Shown piece by piece: positions 34,714 through 46,825 of a stretch of 64,000 bases of DNA; the first letter of the stretch is position 1; each line of letters starts with the position of its first letter. The notes under the pieces were generated by a model. It was given only the letters and a program-made list of their open reading frames with translations, made no database searches and was not told the origin of the DNA. The stretch is from Choanephora cucurbitarum. Its lineage: Eukaryota; Mucoromycota; Mucoromycetes; Mucorales; Choanephoraceae. The stretch lies in the NCBI GenBank assembly GCA_025331435.1, contig JAIWNI010000088.1:52983-116982 (forward strand), given 5' to 3'. Made by a program: the position numbers and the translations under genes.

Positions 34714-36341
34714 TTATTCTTCTGTTAGCTGTTTGCTTGATTTTTCAAAATTCTGTTGGTCTGCTTCATAGCTCTTATCAATTCCAACAGCAGCTGCATT
34801 ATCCTTGAATAAAGCATCAATCTCTTCAAGACTCTTTCCTTTCGTTTCAACAAACCATTTCCAGACAACAAAGAAGGCAACTACATTCCATGCAGCATAG
34901 AAGATATACGTAGCCCAGCCAATCGCTTCAAGTAAAGGAGGGGTCCATAAACCAACAGCAAAATTGGATATCCAGTTAGATGATACAGCCAAACTCATAC
35001 CTTTGCTTCTAACAATAAATGGGAAAATTTCAGCGGGATCTATCGTTTCTGAGAATTAGTTACAACCACTCTTGTCCCTCATAAAAAAAAAAAGACAGAC
35101 TTACATAACCAATCCACACAGGCCCAAGTGATACCAAACGTAAAGACATAGACCATGGTGAAGGCAACAGCCAAGATAGCAGAAGTCAAGCCGAGACTGA
35201 CTTTGTTGAAAACACCAATAAGGACTAACCAAACGACCATTAGGAAACTACCTGTCATGAACAAGGGGCGTCGACCTACTCGGTCCACAAGGATGGCAGC
35301 ACAAAGAGCACCGACAAAGTAGACAAGAGCAGTAAATCCTGCAAACAGAATGGTCTGTCTTCCAGGTCCAAGTACTGTTGCATAAAGTTGAGGTGCAAAA
35401 TAGGTGACAATGTTGATACCAGACATTTGTCCCAGTGCTTGTACAGCAATACCGATCCATGTTCTCTTACGATAGGTGGTGAACATCTCTTTCCAACTGG
35501 GTTGTCCAAGTTTTGCCTCGAGCTCCAACGTGTCTTTGATTTCATTGTAATCATGAGTTACCTTAGGATCAGTCTCCTCTTTGCCTGACATGTCTGATAG
35601 TATCTTCATGGCCCTCACATCTTGGTTCTTGGCAATCAAGTAACGAGGCGATTCAGGTAGTGCCAAAGTACCAACTGCCAAAATAGTGGCAAACACAATC
35701 TGCAGCAGAAGAGGACCACGGAAAGACCAGTCATTATCGACAAACGTGAAGCCATAATCAATAAATTCAGAAGCCATATAGCCAAACATGTTGATACTCA
35801 TGCCTAGAACGGTTACAGTACCTCTCTACAGATGTCATGAGTTGCTTGGAAATAACATTCTAAACTGCACACTTACATTGTGTGATTGACCTAATTCAGC
35901 TGTATAGACAGGTAAGACTGTACTTAGAAAACCAATACCGAAACCAGCAATCAGACGGCCCACAATGATCTCTGCTAATGTATGATGGGCAGTTTGAATG
36001 ATACCTCCCACAATAAAGATCAAGCTGCCAACTAAAATGGTCCATCTTCTACCGATCTTGTCCATAAACCAACTCGTAGGATAACTTGTAGCCCATGCAC
36101 CAAGTTCGAAAATAGCAATGACCAAGCCTTGCATGGTAGCATTTGGGTTGCCTGTCAGATTTAGCCAGGAGTCATTCACTAGAATACCTGACATGACACC
36201 TTGGTCATCTGATGATATGTCATTAATCTTTCTGTATGCCCACATTGTATTCTATACTTTACAGCCAAACAAAAATTGACCCAGTGAGGCAAAACATGCT
36301 ACAGAATAGAGCAATGCATTTCCTCTTAAAAGACGCTTCAT
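34714..36341 (-). CDS. MFS sugar transporter (SP family)
   Basis: Plasma-membrane hexose or related sugar:proton symporter of the major facilitator superfamily. Four exons (36341-36263, 36208-35877, 35825-35105, 35039-34714) give 485 residues with about 12 predicted membrane segments. Signature motifs: FGYDQGVMSGI after helix 1, DKIGRRWTILVGS, GRLIAGFGIGFLSTVLPVY, PESPRYL at the end of the N-half, GQMSGINIVTYFAPQLY, DRVGRRPLF, YPAEIFPFIVRSKGMS, and a C-terminal FVETKGKSLEEIDALF. The start ATG gives a short cytosolic N-terminus (MKRLLRGNALLY). The substrate cannot be assigned; fungal members carry glucose, xylose, lactose or quinate. No linked catabolic gene on the same strand supports a particular sugar. 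Confidence 0.93.
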
Positions 36342-38357
36342 ATGTATTAGGGGCTTATAGAACAAAAGAAAGAAAGAACAGATTCTCCTTTTTTTTTTTC
36401 AAGATCGAATCTAATCAGTTTATATATACATGAATACAGAAACCAGAAAGCATGACGATATGAACATATTGTTTTGAGGGTTTCCCACACAAGTTGCACT
36501 GATTGTCTTAAAAAAAAACGGAAAATTTGAAAGTTCGCTAAAATCCCCAAAGAAAGAAACTAGAGCTTCTTTACCAACAAGCAAGTATACCTCTTGTTCC
36601 ATCTGATACTAGATCAGCGTTTATTGGTTTGATACAAATTGTTTTCTGACCACTCTTACAAATGAAGCTGTTGATACGATGCCTTCTTTCCTGATGCACT
36701 GCGCTTTGTAGTACTGAACGGGAAGTGTGGAGTCAATTTTAAGATTCTACAAAATGCTGTGTCTCAGGTATGCAAGCTAACCAAATTGATCGTGCAAATC
36801 CTCTTTATGTTGACTGGTAAATTATTCTCCGTTTGGCTCACATAAAGAAAAAAAAAGGTTAATTTTAATTTCTTCTTTAAGAAATAAAATCTACGCAGAG
36901 AACCTGTCAGTTCAAAATAATTCAAAGTAGATGATAAGAAAACTAGGCTATTCTGCTGGATAGGACCCATAAGGTCTTTTGCCTGTACAATTTCGGGTCT
37001 TCACCTTTTCATCTCTTGCCATTGTTCAAACGAAACAACCAATCAACTGTAGACCCGCTCAGTTTTTGAGGCTAACCTTTTGGATCCCCCCCCCCTCCCC
37101 TCATTTACCGTCTATAGCATGTGATTTATTGTACAAGCTCTTTCCGAATTTTACAGTAGCTGGATCAGATTCAGCCGTCTCGGTGCCTGATAGCTTAGTT
37201 GGTCTCTTGTTAGACAAAATAGATGGCTTGAAACAATACAGTGAAGTATAATCACAGACACTGCTACTTATAAAAAAAAGTAGTTGTATGGCTCAATTTC
37301 TTACGATTTTTGACAGATATGAAAAAGAAGATAACCAAATTGTCAATCGAAAAAAAACGGCTTAACCATATTACATAGCAAGAGCCAATTTTCGATTCAA
37401 AACCTTCTGTAGAAGTCCAAGATCAGCATTATTCTCCTTTGATATAACAAGAGAAATAAACTTACGTGTGGCTACTAGAATTCAACTAGCTTCATAGCCT
37501 TTTAAGGATGATCACAAGAAAGATATTTTTTTTTCCTTGGGTTATGTAAAGCAACACTTTTCCCAAAAAAGAAAAAATCATTACAAAAAGCTTTTTTTTT
37601 GGGAGATTGTCCTTGCTATCTAAAACTTTGTCTTCTCTTAAAAAACTAATATCACCTAAAAGGACCCTTTTGTTTAATAGCGCATTGATTACGCAATTCC
37701 TAATACTCTGAGTTTGTTCTACTGGACATGAAAACGAGCGGTTAAGCAGATATGAATGAGTGCATCAATAAAGCGTTGTTGTATTTGCTCAAATAAACTA
37801 TAATAACTTGTAAAGTTAAGTGAGACAAAATAAGGCCTTTTATTGAGGTGAAGAGAAGAAGTGTTAAACACGATAAGAAACTCTTCTATATTTGATTGGG
37901 ATTACAAATATATAAATTAGTAGTGGTAAATACCACAAAGCGTATTGGAATCATATACTTGCTTTCTTATTGAGAGAATCACCTATCATTCTCACACACC
38001 AAATCATATCAAAATGGACACAATGTGCCTTCTAATCATTAAAAAGAAAAACATAATGTTTTTTTTTGGGGGCTTCAACTATCCATTGACCTTTTACATC
38101 TTTAGAGCGTCTATTTGATTTATCCGCAAGGGAGGGAGAATGACACTAAAAAGTAACAACACTAAAGTTTAGCACTAAATTTCATGCCAACCCATTTTTT
38201 TTTCTCATACAGTTTAGAACTCAGTCGGGAAACAAGGAAATTTTGCATAAAGTTAGGTCAAGTAAAATAAAGGTCACTTTGTTACCCTTTTGATAAAAGG
38301 TTATTTTTCAAATTTCATTTTCTTCTTCTTCTTCTTCTCATTTTTATAAATCCTATC
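36342..38357. other. Long intergenic region (2.0 kb), no gene seen
   Basis: AT-rich, with a C10 run at 37086-37095 and a CTT microsatellite (about 38324-38338) just before the dehydrogenase start. A 90-codon open frame at 36979-37251 has no recognisable domain and spans the C10 tract; I do not call it. Confidence 0.6.
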
Positions 38358-39441
38358 ATGAGTACAACTACAAAGGAAATGAAGGTCGCTACCTGGCAGA
38401 CCGTCGGTTCAATTGACGTGATCAACAAACATGTCCCTACCCTTAAGCCTGGGGAACTTCTCATTCGCGTGGCAGCCTCTGGTATTTGTGGTAAGTATTC
38501 AATGCGTTAAACACCATCCACTAAAAAAAAAAAAACGAAAAAAAGGTACCGACTTACATATCAGTCGTGGCGAAACCCCCAATGCAACTAAACATGTCGT
38601 GATTGGCCATGAATTCTCTGGTTATGTCGAACAGATCCATCCAGACACGCACTCGCTTGTCCAAGTAGGCGACCTGGTCTCCATCGATCCCAACATGCCC
38701 TGTAACCAATGCTCTTTCTGTCGTAACCAAAAATACCACCTCTGTAACCACCTGTCCTGTATCGGTGTCTCCATTGACGGTGGCATGTCCCAATACGTCG
38801 CTGTGCCTGTCCGAGCAGCCATGCCTGTGCCCCACCATGTGTCTCCTGAGGTCGCGGCCCTGGCTGAACCTCTCTCGTGCGTGGTCCATGCGGTCGATCA
38901 AGGAGGTATCAAGACAGGCGATAGCGTGCTGGTGATCGGTGCGGGACCGATTGGACTGATGACCATGGCTCTCGCCAGTCAAAGCGGGGGTCGTGTCACT
39001 GTGATTGAACCAAACGCCATGCGTCGCAAGAAAGCCGTCGAGTTGTTTGGTGCGGCTGAAGCCTATGCGCCTGGTGAACTGGGTCCTGTCAATGGTGTCT
39101 TGGGCGAGGGATATGATGTGGTGTTTGAATGTGTGGGTCGTGCTGAGACCTGTAGTGATGCTGTTCACTTTGCCAAGGCTGGAGGTCATGTTGTCTGGGT
39201 GGGCGTGACGAAGATGGAGGACCGCGTCTCGATCTCGCCCTTTGATATCTATCGAAGAGAACTGACGATCACCTCAACGTATACGAATCCCTATGGTATT
39301 GATCGTGCTGTCAAGATCTTGGCTGAAGGAAAAATCAATTGGAACAACCTGATCTCTCATTCATTCAGTCTAAACCAATTTGACGAGGCATGGAAGGTCT
39401 TTTTAGAAGGTACTGGATTGAAAGTGGTGATCAAGCCTTAA
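38358..39441 (+). CDS. Zinc-dependent alcohol/polyol dehydrogenase (MDR family)
   Basis: Medium-chain NAD(P)-dependent dehydrogenase of the sorbitol/threonine/butanediol dehydrogenase type. Two exons (38358-38490, 38546-39441) give 342 residues. The intron interrupts the catalytic-zinc Cys motif, GIC-G-TDLHISRG, and GHEFSGYV supplies the next ligands. The structural zinc loop is complete, CNQCSFCRNQKYHLC (C-x2-C-x2-C-x7-C). The Rossmann motif is VLVIGAGPIGLMTMALA, with E in VTVIEP suggesting NAD preference. The coding sequence is noticeably richer in C-ending codons than its neighbours, consistent with high expression. The exact substrate (arabitol, mannitol, xylitol, butanediol) cannot be assigned. 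It converges on the HEI10-like gene with 46 bp between stops. Confidence 0.92.
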
Positions 39442-39487
39442 TCTTATTTTTTTATTAAAAGAAAAAGTATTGCCTTATTGTTTATTG

Positions 39488-40643
39488 TTACAATTCCATA
39501 TGAGGATCATGCGTTGATTTTCGAGAGGATGGATGTTTTCGAATGGAGTACATGTTACGTGTAGGGGAAGGAATACGAGAAGGTCGGTTTAGGGATGGAT
39601 ACATGGCTTGCACGCCCATGACTGTAGGAGCCCTCTCAGTTTTCGAAATGACATCGCTTTCATCCAAGACAATTGTCTGTTGTGGTTGAGCTGAACTCAT
39701 CTTGATCAAATTACGTGCCTGATAGGGTGCATTTGGCGTCTGAAAGTTTTCTTGCATACTGGAGGTCGCTACCTGTCTCTTGAGTTTCTCATACATTGTC
39801 TGTAACTTTTGAAACTGTCTTGCTTTTTCTTCTAATTTGACCACTGCATTCTGACACCTTGATTTCTCTTGTTCCAATTCCCTTTTCAATACTATATCAA
39901 ATGAGTATGACGCTTTTTCGTTTCACCTTCATTTTACCTGTCTGTTTCTCTTTTTCATCTAAAAATTTAAATAGTCAAAGTCAACTCATGCTTTGACGTG
40001 GTCTATAGCTTACTTTTGATGACATGATTTAAATCTCGCATGGCCATATGGAATTTCTCTTTGAGTGCGCCATATCGATCTTCTAGGTTCTTTTGTAACA
40101 TGGATCGATAGAGAATCTCTTGTGAAGTTTGGTATTCGTAAAATGCAATGGCTCTCATGCTGATATCCAGTATCACTTCAGGTTTTAGACCGGCCAATAC
40201 AGACTAAAGTAAAGATGATAAGCTTTTTTTTTAAGTATCATGCAAGAGAGAGAAGGAATGTACCGATTTGTATTCTTCAGATGGATTTAATTCAATCAAT
40301 ATAATGTCGTCACTGATTCAATTACTTAACATGGGCATCACCTATCTTTAGAATAACTTACTTTTGAGTGAGATTGGCATGACAAGCAGGACATACAAGT
40401 GACTTGGAAAAGGTAGTGTTGGCACATTCAACACAAAAGATATCTAAAACAAATGAATTCATTTGCAGAGAATGATACTATATACTTACGTGAACAGGAT
40501 GTGATACATGCCTGTATACAACTCCAATTGATTTAGATAAGCCATTTTCATCTCATGTCCACTTTATGACTACTTGCCTGCTTCTCAAATGAAAAGGGCT
40601 TTCTACATTTCATGACATTACAATGAATATCCACTTCAGTCAT
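39488..40643 (-). CDS. HEI10/CCNB1IP1-like RING protein (meiotic crossover E3)
   Basis: Homologue of HEI10 (human CCNB1IP1), a RING-type SUMO/ubiquitin ligase that marks crossover sites in meiosis; Zip3 and RNF212 belong to the same group. Seven exons (40643-40578, 40511-40490, 40443-40362, 40312-40264, 40203-40014, 39958-39938, 39891-39488) give 277 residues, exactly the human length. The RING is atypical: CNVMKCRK, then ACITSCSHIFCVECANT and VCPACHANL. It is followed by LNPSEEYKSSVLAGLKPEV and LDISMRAIAFYEYQT, which match human LSPSEEYKAMVLAGLRPEI and LDISSRALAFWTYQ, then a coiled coil and a Ser/Pro-rich basic tail. Intron 1 has a GC donor (CAG|GCAAGT). Exons of 22 and 21 nt are microexons. 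The match is close enough to prefer HEI10 over Zip3/RNF212. Confidence 0.92.
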
Positions 40644-40682
40644 CGTAAAAGTTTAGAGAAAAAAAAAAAGAAAAGAAAAAAA

Positions 40683-42632
40683 TTAGAGAGCCTCTTTTTT
40701 TATTAGTTTAGTGAGAGAGGTATACAACACATCAAACATCATGGCTGGTCCTGGTGCAGGATACTCTTTATAGAGTTCTGTCAAGGGTATCATCATGCCT
40801 GTTTCAGTGGAAGGAACAACTGAAAGAATAGAGAAAGGCGATTGATCCGACCTTAGGCTTTCAGGTACATTCCAACATTCTAGTTCTTTCAGATACGCTT
40901 CTGCCACTGTCTGTAATAGATAGGAAATCTCTCTATCATCGACTTTGAGTAACATAATCAAGATATCCAGTGAACGCATCAAGAACACACTGGTGTCTAA
41001 ATAGAAAAGATAATCAGTCACCACTCTCCTGGCACTTGCATTCACCATTACCTATACAATGCTGTTTGGCTCGTTGAATCAACACCAGACTGATCAGAAA
41101 CGATTGCTTCAGAAGATACAAGGCACGATCTCGCATCATGATGGGTAACCCCAGATCCAGTCCAGGCAACACCAACTGCGCTTGCATCACCACCTTCAAC
41201 AGATGCACCTGCATCATCATGGCCAACTTGGCCCAATCATCACACGCCTTGACATGGTCTTCTGTGACATGCAACAGATCAGCATGCAATTTCAGATGAT
41301 TCGGTACCTGATGCCACCATGCCGTCACCATCTGTTCAAACCGCACCAGGTCTTCCAGTTGTGTCGGCTGCCTCGACGTGAATCGACTCAAGAGCCCGAA
41401 CTGAGGCAAGGCAGACAGATAACGCCAGTGATTGGCCATCTCCACCAAACGACAGATCGGGTCTGATTCACCAGGCAAGCTATCCAACGGCTCATACACG
41501 CTCGCTTGCCGACCTTTCTTCTCTGCAAACCCCACAATCTGCTCTGTCCCAATCGATCCCTGATGCCGACAGATGGCACGATGGATCAAGGCATATCGAA
41601 TGCGCTTGGCTGGATCGACTTGAGCCTGTGCATAGTCTGGATAGGCTGTCTTCAAATTGGCCACCAGCACCGAGGCCACACCACTCCAACGGTAATTCTC
41701 ACTGAAGCGCATCGTCAGCATCATAAAGTCACGGACGAGTTCAATCGTGATCAAGGCATCCAATGCTCGTTCGGGATCGTCAAAGATATCGATCAACTGT
41801 CGCATGCACAATGCATAATAGACTTCGGCCATGGACCGTGGTTGGTTTAGAAAGACCTGATGTCGTCTGCACTCAAGCATGGTTGTGTAGGTACAGATGC
41901 CCATGGTGATCGGGTCTTCCAGAGGATGACTTAGACGCTCATAATAGGCACGAAAGGAAGGCTCATGCAATAAAGGTAGGTGCCCCTGATGACAGGCAAA
42001 GTAGCTATCGATCAAGGATCTCACACAACGTTCAGGCTGAAGGTACTGAGCCAATCCATCCATGAACCGGTATTTGATAATCTCAGGTGTAGAGGCAGCA
42101 GGGAGAGTGGGTGTTTGAACATGCTGAGCTACCATATCCAACAAGATAGGGATCGCACCTGTTGTGTTGGCCTGAAAGATAAGCGGGTTCTTGAAGAAAA
42201 GGTGACCAAAGGGCGAGAGATAGCGTATGGCATAATGAGCATACTGCAGTAACTCTTCTAGGTCTGCTATCGTCGATAGTAAATAGAGCTTGTTGGCTCT
42301 TTTCTCTAGCATCCAGCCTGTCTTTTGAGGTTCCTGAGCTAGTTCGGTTTCCAATTGCTGGACCTGTCTTTGGAGATCGCGCATCTGAAAGTAAATCACT
42401 TCGAACTGATCGTAAGCGATCGTGTCTTCTTCGCACTCGGACCATTCTGAATGGTAATAGATGGAAGGCACACATGTCTTTTTGAGACGATGGCATAGTC
42501 TACAAGGCTCACACTCGGATATCTTTTCACATTTTCTACGTCGCTTTTTACAATCTACCATAAAGTGTCAATGATTTTTCTTAAAAGAAAAAGAAAATAC
42601 ACTTTACATTGACAAGGCACGATTCGGGTCAT
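40683..42632 (-). CDS. Zn2Cys6 fungal-specific transcription factor
   Basis: Sequence-specific regulator with an N-terminal binuclear zinc cluster and a fungal middle-homology domain. Three exons (42632-42608, 42554-41052, 40996-40683) give 613 residues. The first exon is 25 nt and supplies the first zinc Cys: the spliced cluster reads C-x2-C-x6-C-x6-C-x2-C-x6-C (CQYCKKRRRKC ... CEPCRLCHRLKKTC). A coiled-coil dimerisation segment follows (QMRDLQRQVQQLETELA). The middle region has SYFACHQGHLPLLHEPSFRA, typical of Fungal_trans domains, and an YALIHRAICR-type block. Starting at the internal 42561 codon would delete the first ligand, so the upstream exon is required. The targets are unknown. Its stop is 39 bp upstream of the HEI10-like start on the same strand. 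Confidence 0.92.
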
Positions 42633-43367
42633 TGAAGTAAGACAAGCTTAGAGAGAGAAGGGTAATTAGGGAGGATCTATCCATGGACCTGATCCTTCAA
42701 AAAGACATAACCAACTAAAAAAAAATAAAATAATTCATTCATAAAATAGAGTGGGTAATAGCGGTACTTTAAATTTATATTTAATCCCAATGATGTTGTC
42801 AAAGAACACATATCTTTAGGATAGCATTTGATTTGGTAATATCAGAAATACAAAAATAGAAAAAACTAGCTAATTTTAGAGTACCACTCCTTTTTATAGG
42901 TGCCTATCCAAGACAAGGGTATGTTGAAGCTACACTACATAAGCAGATGATCTATTCAGAAAAAAAAAAAGGTCCCATTTATGCCTATTAGACTACCATC
43001 TCCTATTTGCTTTTAACCCAACAAAAGCGTGTGTGAGCATGACGGATATGAAGCCTGACTCTTACCTTCATCACGAATCATTCGCCACAACAATAAGATA
43101 AGGGTAAAATTCCCCTTTGATGTGAACCAATCAGAAATAACTTGATCTCAACAATACAATAAAGCGGGGCCCCAGCTGTAACTTGATGTCATTGTGGTAC
43201 CCTAATCATTCATTGTAATTTAATTTACCTAATAAATCATTCCAAAGTAAAAGGATCAAAGGTAAAATAAAAGGAAAGCGGGCATTGAAATGAGCTGTAT
43301 TTGATTTGAACAAAACAGAGAAATTACATTTTCTTTTTTTTTTTCCTTTTCATATTTGTTTATCTCA
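42633..43367. other. Intergenic, divergent promoter region
   Basis: About 730 bp between the divergent starts of the Zn2Cys6 factor and the Srk1-like kinase. AT-rich, with CCAAT-like pentamers around 43122 and a T-rich run before the kinase ATG. No ORF or repeat of note. Confidence 0.55.
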
Positions 43368-45283
43368 ATGGCAGTCTTTAGTCAAATCAAGAATTTCATA
43401 AAAAGTGGAAAAAATGAACCCAACACTCTTTCTCGTCGTTCCACTGCACAAAAGTATGAACAGGCAGCTCGTATGGTAGAAGAAGAGAATCTAGCCAAAC
43501 AAACCATGCCTGCTTATCCAGGCTTAGAGGATTATCAGTTAACCACCAAGTTGGGCGAGTAAGTAACAAGAGAAGTGTTCCTTTCTTATTTCATACTCAC
43601 TCTTTTATCTTAGTGGTGCTTTCTCTAGAGTATATGAAGCACTTCAACTGAGTACACATGAAAAAGTGGCTATCAAGATAGTGAAAAAGAAAGAACTGAA
43701 TAATCAACAAGTAAAAGAGTTAGGTTATCAGATGACATATGGGCCTTACTCATGCATTTCTTTTAGAAAGCAAGTGTACTAAAAGAAGCTCAAATCATGC
43801 GCACCTTAGATCATCCTTCTATCATCACCATGCTTGATTTTATAGAAACAAAAGAAGTAAGGCAACCAATGATTCAATGAAACTATTGGAATAACCCCCC
43901 ATTTCTCTTGAAGCATTATTTTCTTATTATTGAATTATGCCAAGGTGGTGAAATCTTTCATCAGATTGTACGCTTAACCTATTTTAGTGAAGATCTTTCA
44001 CGCCATTGTATTCGACAGGTAGCTGAAGGCATTCTCTATCTGCATGAAGAAAAAGGCATTGTTCATAGGTAAATGAAATACATCATGTAAAACCGTGTAC
44101 TCAACTAAAACAGAGACATCAAACCCGAAAATCTATTGTTTGTGCCGATCGATTTCAAAGAAAGAGCAACACCCTTACCTACATCAGAATTTGATGAGCC
44201 TAAAGAAGATGAAGGTGAATTCATGCCAGGCATCGGTGGTGGTGGCATAGGTGCAGTGAAGATAGCTGATTTTGGATTATCTAAAGTAGTATGGGATCAA
44301 CATACCATGACACCCTGTGGTACAGTAGGCTACACTGCACCTGAAATCGTCAAGGACCAACGTTACTCGAAATCAGTGGATATGTGGGCACTGGGCTGTG
44401 TTCTCTATACTCTCCTCTGTGGCTTTCCTCCCTTTTATGATGAGTCGATACAGGTATTGACGGAAAAGGTGGCCAAGGGGCAATATACATTCCTTAGCCC
44501 CTGGTGGGATTCCATCTCGGATGAAGCGAAAGATTTAGTGGAACATTTGTTACATGTTGATCCTGATCAACGATTGACTATCCTTGAATTCATGGATCAT
44601 CCTTGGATGAAGCGTGAAGTATGTGTGTATGTGTGTGTAGATATTTTATCTAAACTTTATATTAGAAAATAGAGAATTTAGATAGAGAGGCCAAGATAGA
44701 TGCACTTGATTTAACCAAGATCCCCATGTTCACCTCACTTGAATCTACAGAAGAGACAGAGGCAGAGGCCTTTAAACGGATGATTCAGGAACATCACCGT
44801 GATGAACAAGAACTCGAGGTGGCCACACCCACCCTGACCTCCTCTTCCGTGATTAACTCCCGTGTCAATTCACGTGCTGCTTCCCGTGCTCCCTCCATCA
44901 TTGCCTCAGGTACCACCACACCCCGCCGAGATCTCTTCTCGGGCGTATCTTCCATGAAGGAAATGTTCGATATCTCTTATGCTGTCCATCGAATGACAGA
45001 AGAAAAGCAGCGACGTCAACATAAACAGTCCGAACAACGTCGATCTTTGTTGATTCATGGATTGGATGATATCACAGATGATGATGACATGACCACCACA
45101 GATGAGGCATCTATCCATGAAGAAGAGCTAGAATCACTCAGTCATCAATTCAAGACGACAGAATTAAAGGATAAACGTACACGGTCCAATAAGGATGGAG
45201 GATTATTTGAATTGAATATGAGCCATGCTACCTTATTAGGCAGAAGAAAGATCCCAAGTGCTACTGAACCTATGGATGGTTAA
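43368..45283 (+). CDS. Srk1/Rck2-type CAMK-group protein kinase
   Basis: Ser/Thr kinase of the MAPK-activated Srk1 (S. pombe) / Rck2 (S. cerevisiae) family, acting downstream of the Hog1/Sty1 stress MAPK. Six exons (43368-43558, 43614-43710, 43767-43856, 43914-44068, 44114-44618, 44666-45283) give 551 residues. Motifs: LGDGAFSRVYEA, VAIKIVKK (Lys), ELCQGGEIFHQIVRLTYFSE, HRDIKPENLL, the family-specific insert EDEGEFMPGIGGGGIG before KIADFGLSK (DFG), TPCGTVGYTAPEIVKD, and SVDMWALGCVLYTLLCGFPP. The C-terminal tail is Ser/Thr-rich with a basic stretch and would carry the MAPK docking and phosphorylation sites. The start is the ATG at 43368; upstream in-frame TTG is not needed. A run of ten G lies 12 nt after the stop. 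Confidence 0.95.
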
Positions 45284-45295
45284 CAACATGGCGGA

Positions 45296-45305
45296 GGGGG
45301 GGGGG
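45296..45305 (+). repeat. Poly-G run (G10) just after the kinase stop
   Basis: Ten consecutive G residues begin 12 nt after the TAA of the Srk1-like gene, on the sense strand, so they should lie in the mRNA 3' UTR. Similar sense-strand G runs follow the ING-like gene (49108-49115), the seryl-tRNA synthetase (51812-51801, minus) and PIG-C (G-rich at 55407-55422). Confidence 0.8.
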
Positions 45306-45366
45306 AAGATGTATTTATTTTTTTTTATATATATTGTGTGTGTATACATTAAAAAAAAATTTTTTT

Positions 45367-46825
45367 TTATTGAATGGGTGTTCCTAATTTAGCTTGAACA
45401 GCAGAAATAAAAGCAGCATGAGACCATGTCAAGTCACGTGCACCTGCCATAAACCCAGTGACACGATCAAATTGTTCAGACATCGACCCATTATGTGCTT
45501 GATGATATTCTATCGTCCTCAAGAACCCATCTGCCTTCTGCTTGACCTGTGTCACCAACTGATCAAGGGCTAAACTATCAGGCGCAAGATAACTTGCATC
45601 AGGACAGACAGTCACAATACGTTCAAAGAAACCACGGTTGATCTCGTTGATCACCAGACCGTGCTGTTTCCATTCTTCCGTTGCTAGATAATACAGTTCA
45701 GTATAGGCAGCGGTGGCCAGAAACCAAGGGTTACCCTGAGAGAGACCATATCCATCATAGATATCCTCTGGGTAACGACCGATGGAGGTGCCCAAGTCAT
45801 CTTGATTGATTGGATAAAGTGTCTTAAAGGCATCTTCTAATGCCACTGCTGTAGCCAAGATCTTATCGGATCCAGGTGAGAAAAAGCCTATTGAGAGAGA
45901 TAAGATGAGCCATGGTTCCTTATTATAATTAATTTTTTTACCATCCTGTCGATAGGCCACCAGATTGGCTGCTAACAAGACAGCCACATCCAATTGAGAA
46001 GGTTTGGATACACCTCGTTGTCGATCCTGAGTCACGATCACCCGCTTATGTTCCTCAGACCAAAAGGTCTCTAGACGTGCCTCAATCGCTTTGGCAGTTG
46101 ATCGATACTGGTCTGTAGGGTACGATGTATCCTGAAGGAAATCCACTGCATCCAATAAGGCACGACGCATGACCATCAATGTATGGAAATGAACACCCTC
46201 CACTTCTTCCCATAGATCAAAACAAGGCTGTTGCCATACCTCAGTCACATACCTCAAGTCATTGATCAAGGGAAGATAGGCATCATCTGATGCATTCAGT
46301 CGTTTGGCAATCAACATCCATGTAATCGCCCTTTCGGCCGGTCCATCATTTTGAGGTCTAAAAAAAAAAATTAGACGGTTCATTTTCAATACTTAAGGGA
46401 TTTTTTTATTTTTACCTTCCCCAGGTACCTTGATAGCCAGATCCATTGGGATAGAATTTGGGTTCACCTAAGCATTGACAGACAGTGGAGGTAGTTTGGG
46501 TTGCTTGTTGGAAATCCATATAATCCTTCAGAAGACTGTCGTTTGTCTCTGGTAGATGGGTCAAGACACGCGCCACAAGAGCAGCATCACGAGTCCAGGT
46601 ATAAAAGTAATCTGGGTGATAGGTGGATAAGGAGGCAGCAAAGAATCCTTGACGAGTACCAGGTGGATTGATATTCTTAAGCATGGCATGGTAACTAATG
46701 ACCTGTTGTTGGGCTATCCATTTATCTAATGTGTTTGCAGTAGACAGGATGATTTGGCCTTGATAAGCATAATTACCTGTTGCCATCAGCAACCAGCTTA
46801 AAAGATAACCATAAGCACTAAGCAT
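45367..46825 (-). CDS. GH15 glucoamylase without a starch-binding domain, secreted
   Basis: Secreted exo-acting enzyme that releases glucose from starch or related alpha-glucans. Three exons (46825-46416, 46357-45942, 45887-45367) give 448 residues. The N-terminus is a signal peptide (hydrophobic [20 protein letters not shown]), followed directly by the GH15 fold: [26 protein letters not shown], the general-acid region [33 protein letters not shown], and the general-base region [20 protein letters not shown]. The catalytic Glu residues of both regions are present. No CBM21 or CBM20 module is visible, unlike Rhizopus GlaA; this resembles the short SBD-less paralogues. The second intron is 54 nt, a multiple of three with no stop, so its retention would add 18 residues. 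It converges on the kinase gene 83 bp away. Confidence 0.93.
45888..45941 (-). other. 54-nt in-frame intron in the glucoamylase gene
   Basis: The intron begins GTAAAA and ends CAATAG. Splicing joins GAT G|GC TTT TTC to give [10 protein letters not shown], the family sequence. Unspliced, the frame stays open through 18 extra codons, so a retained-intron isoform would be translatable. Confidence 0.75.

Noticed and set aside
36979..37251. 90-codon plus-strand frame
   Set aside because: It crosses a C10 homopolymer that supplies its prolines and has no domain or neighbours supporting it.
38554..39189. 211-codon minus-strand frame
   Set aside because: Antisense to the zinc alcohol dehydrogenase, whose Cys/His ligands and Rossmann motif are intact on the plus strand.
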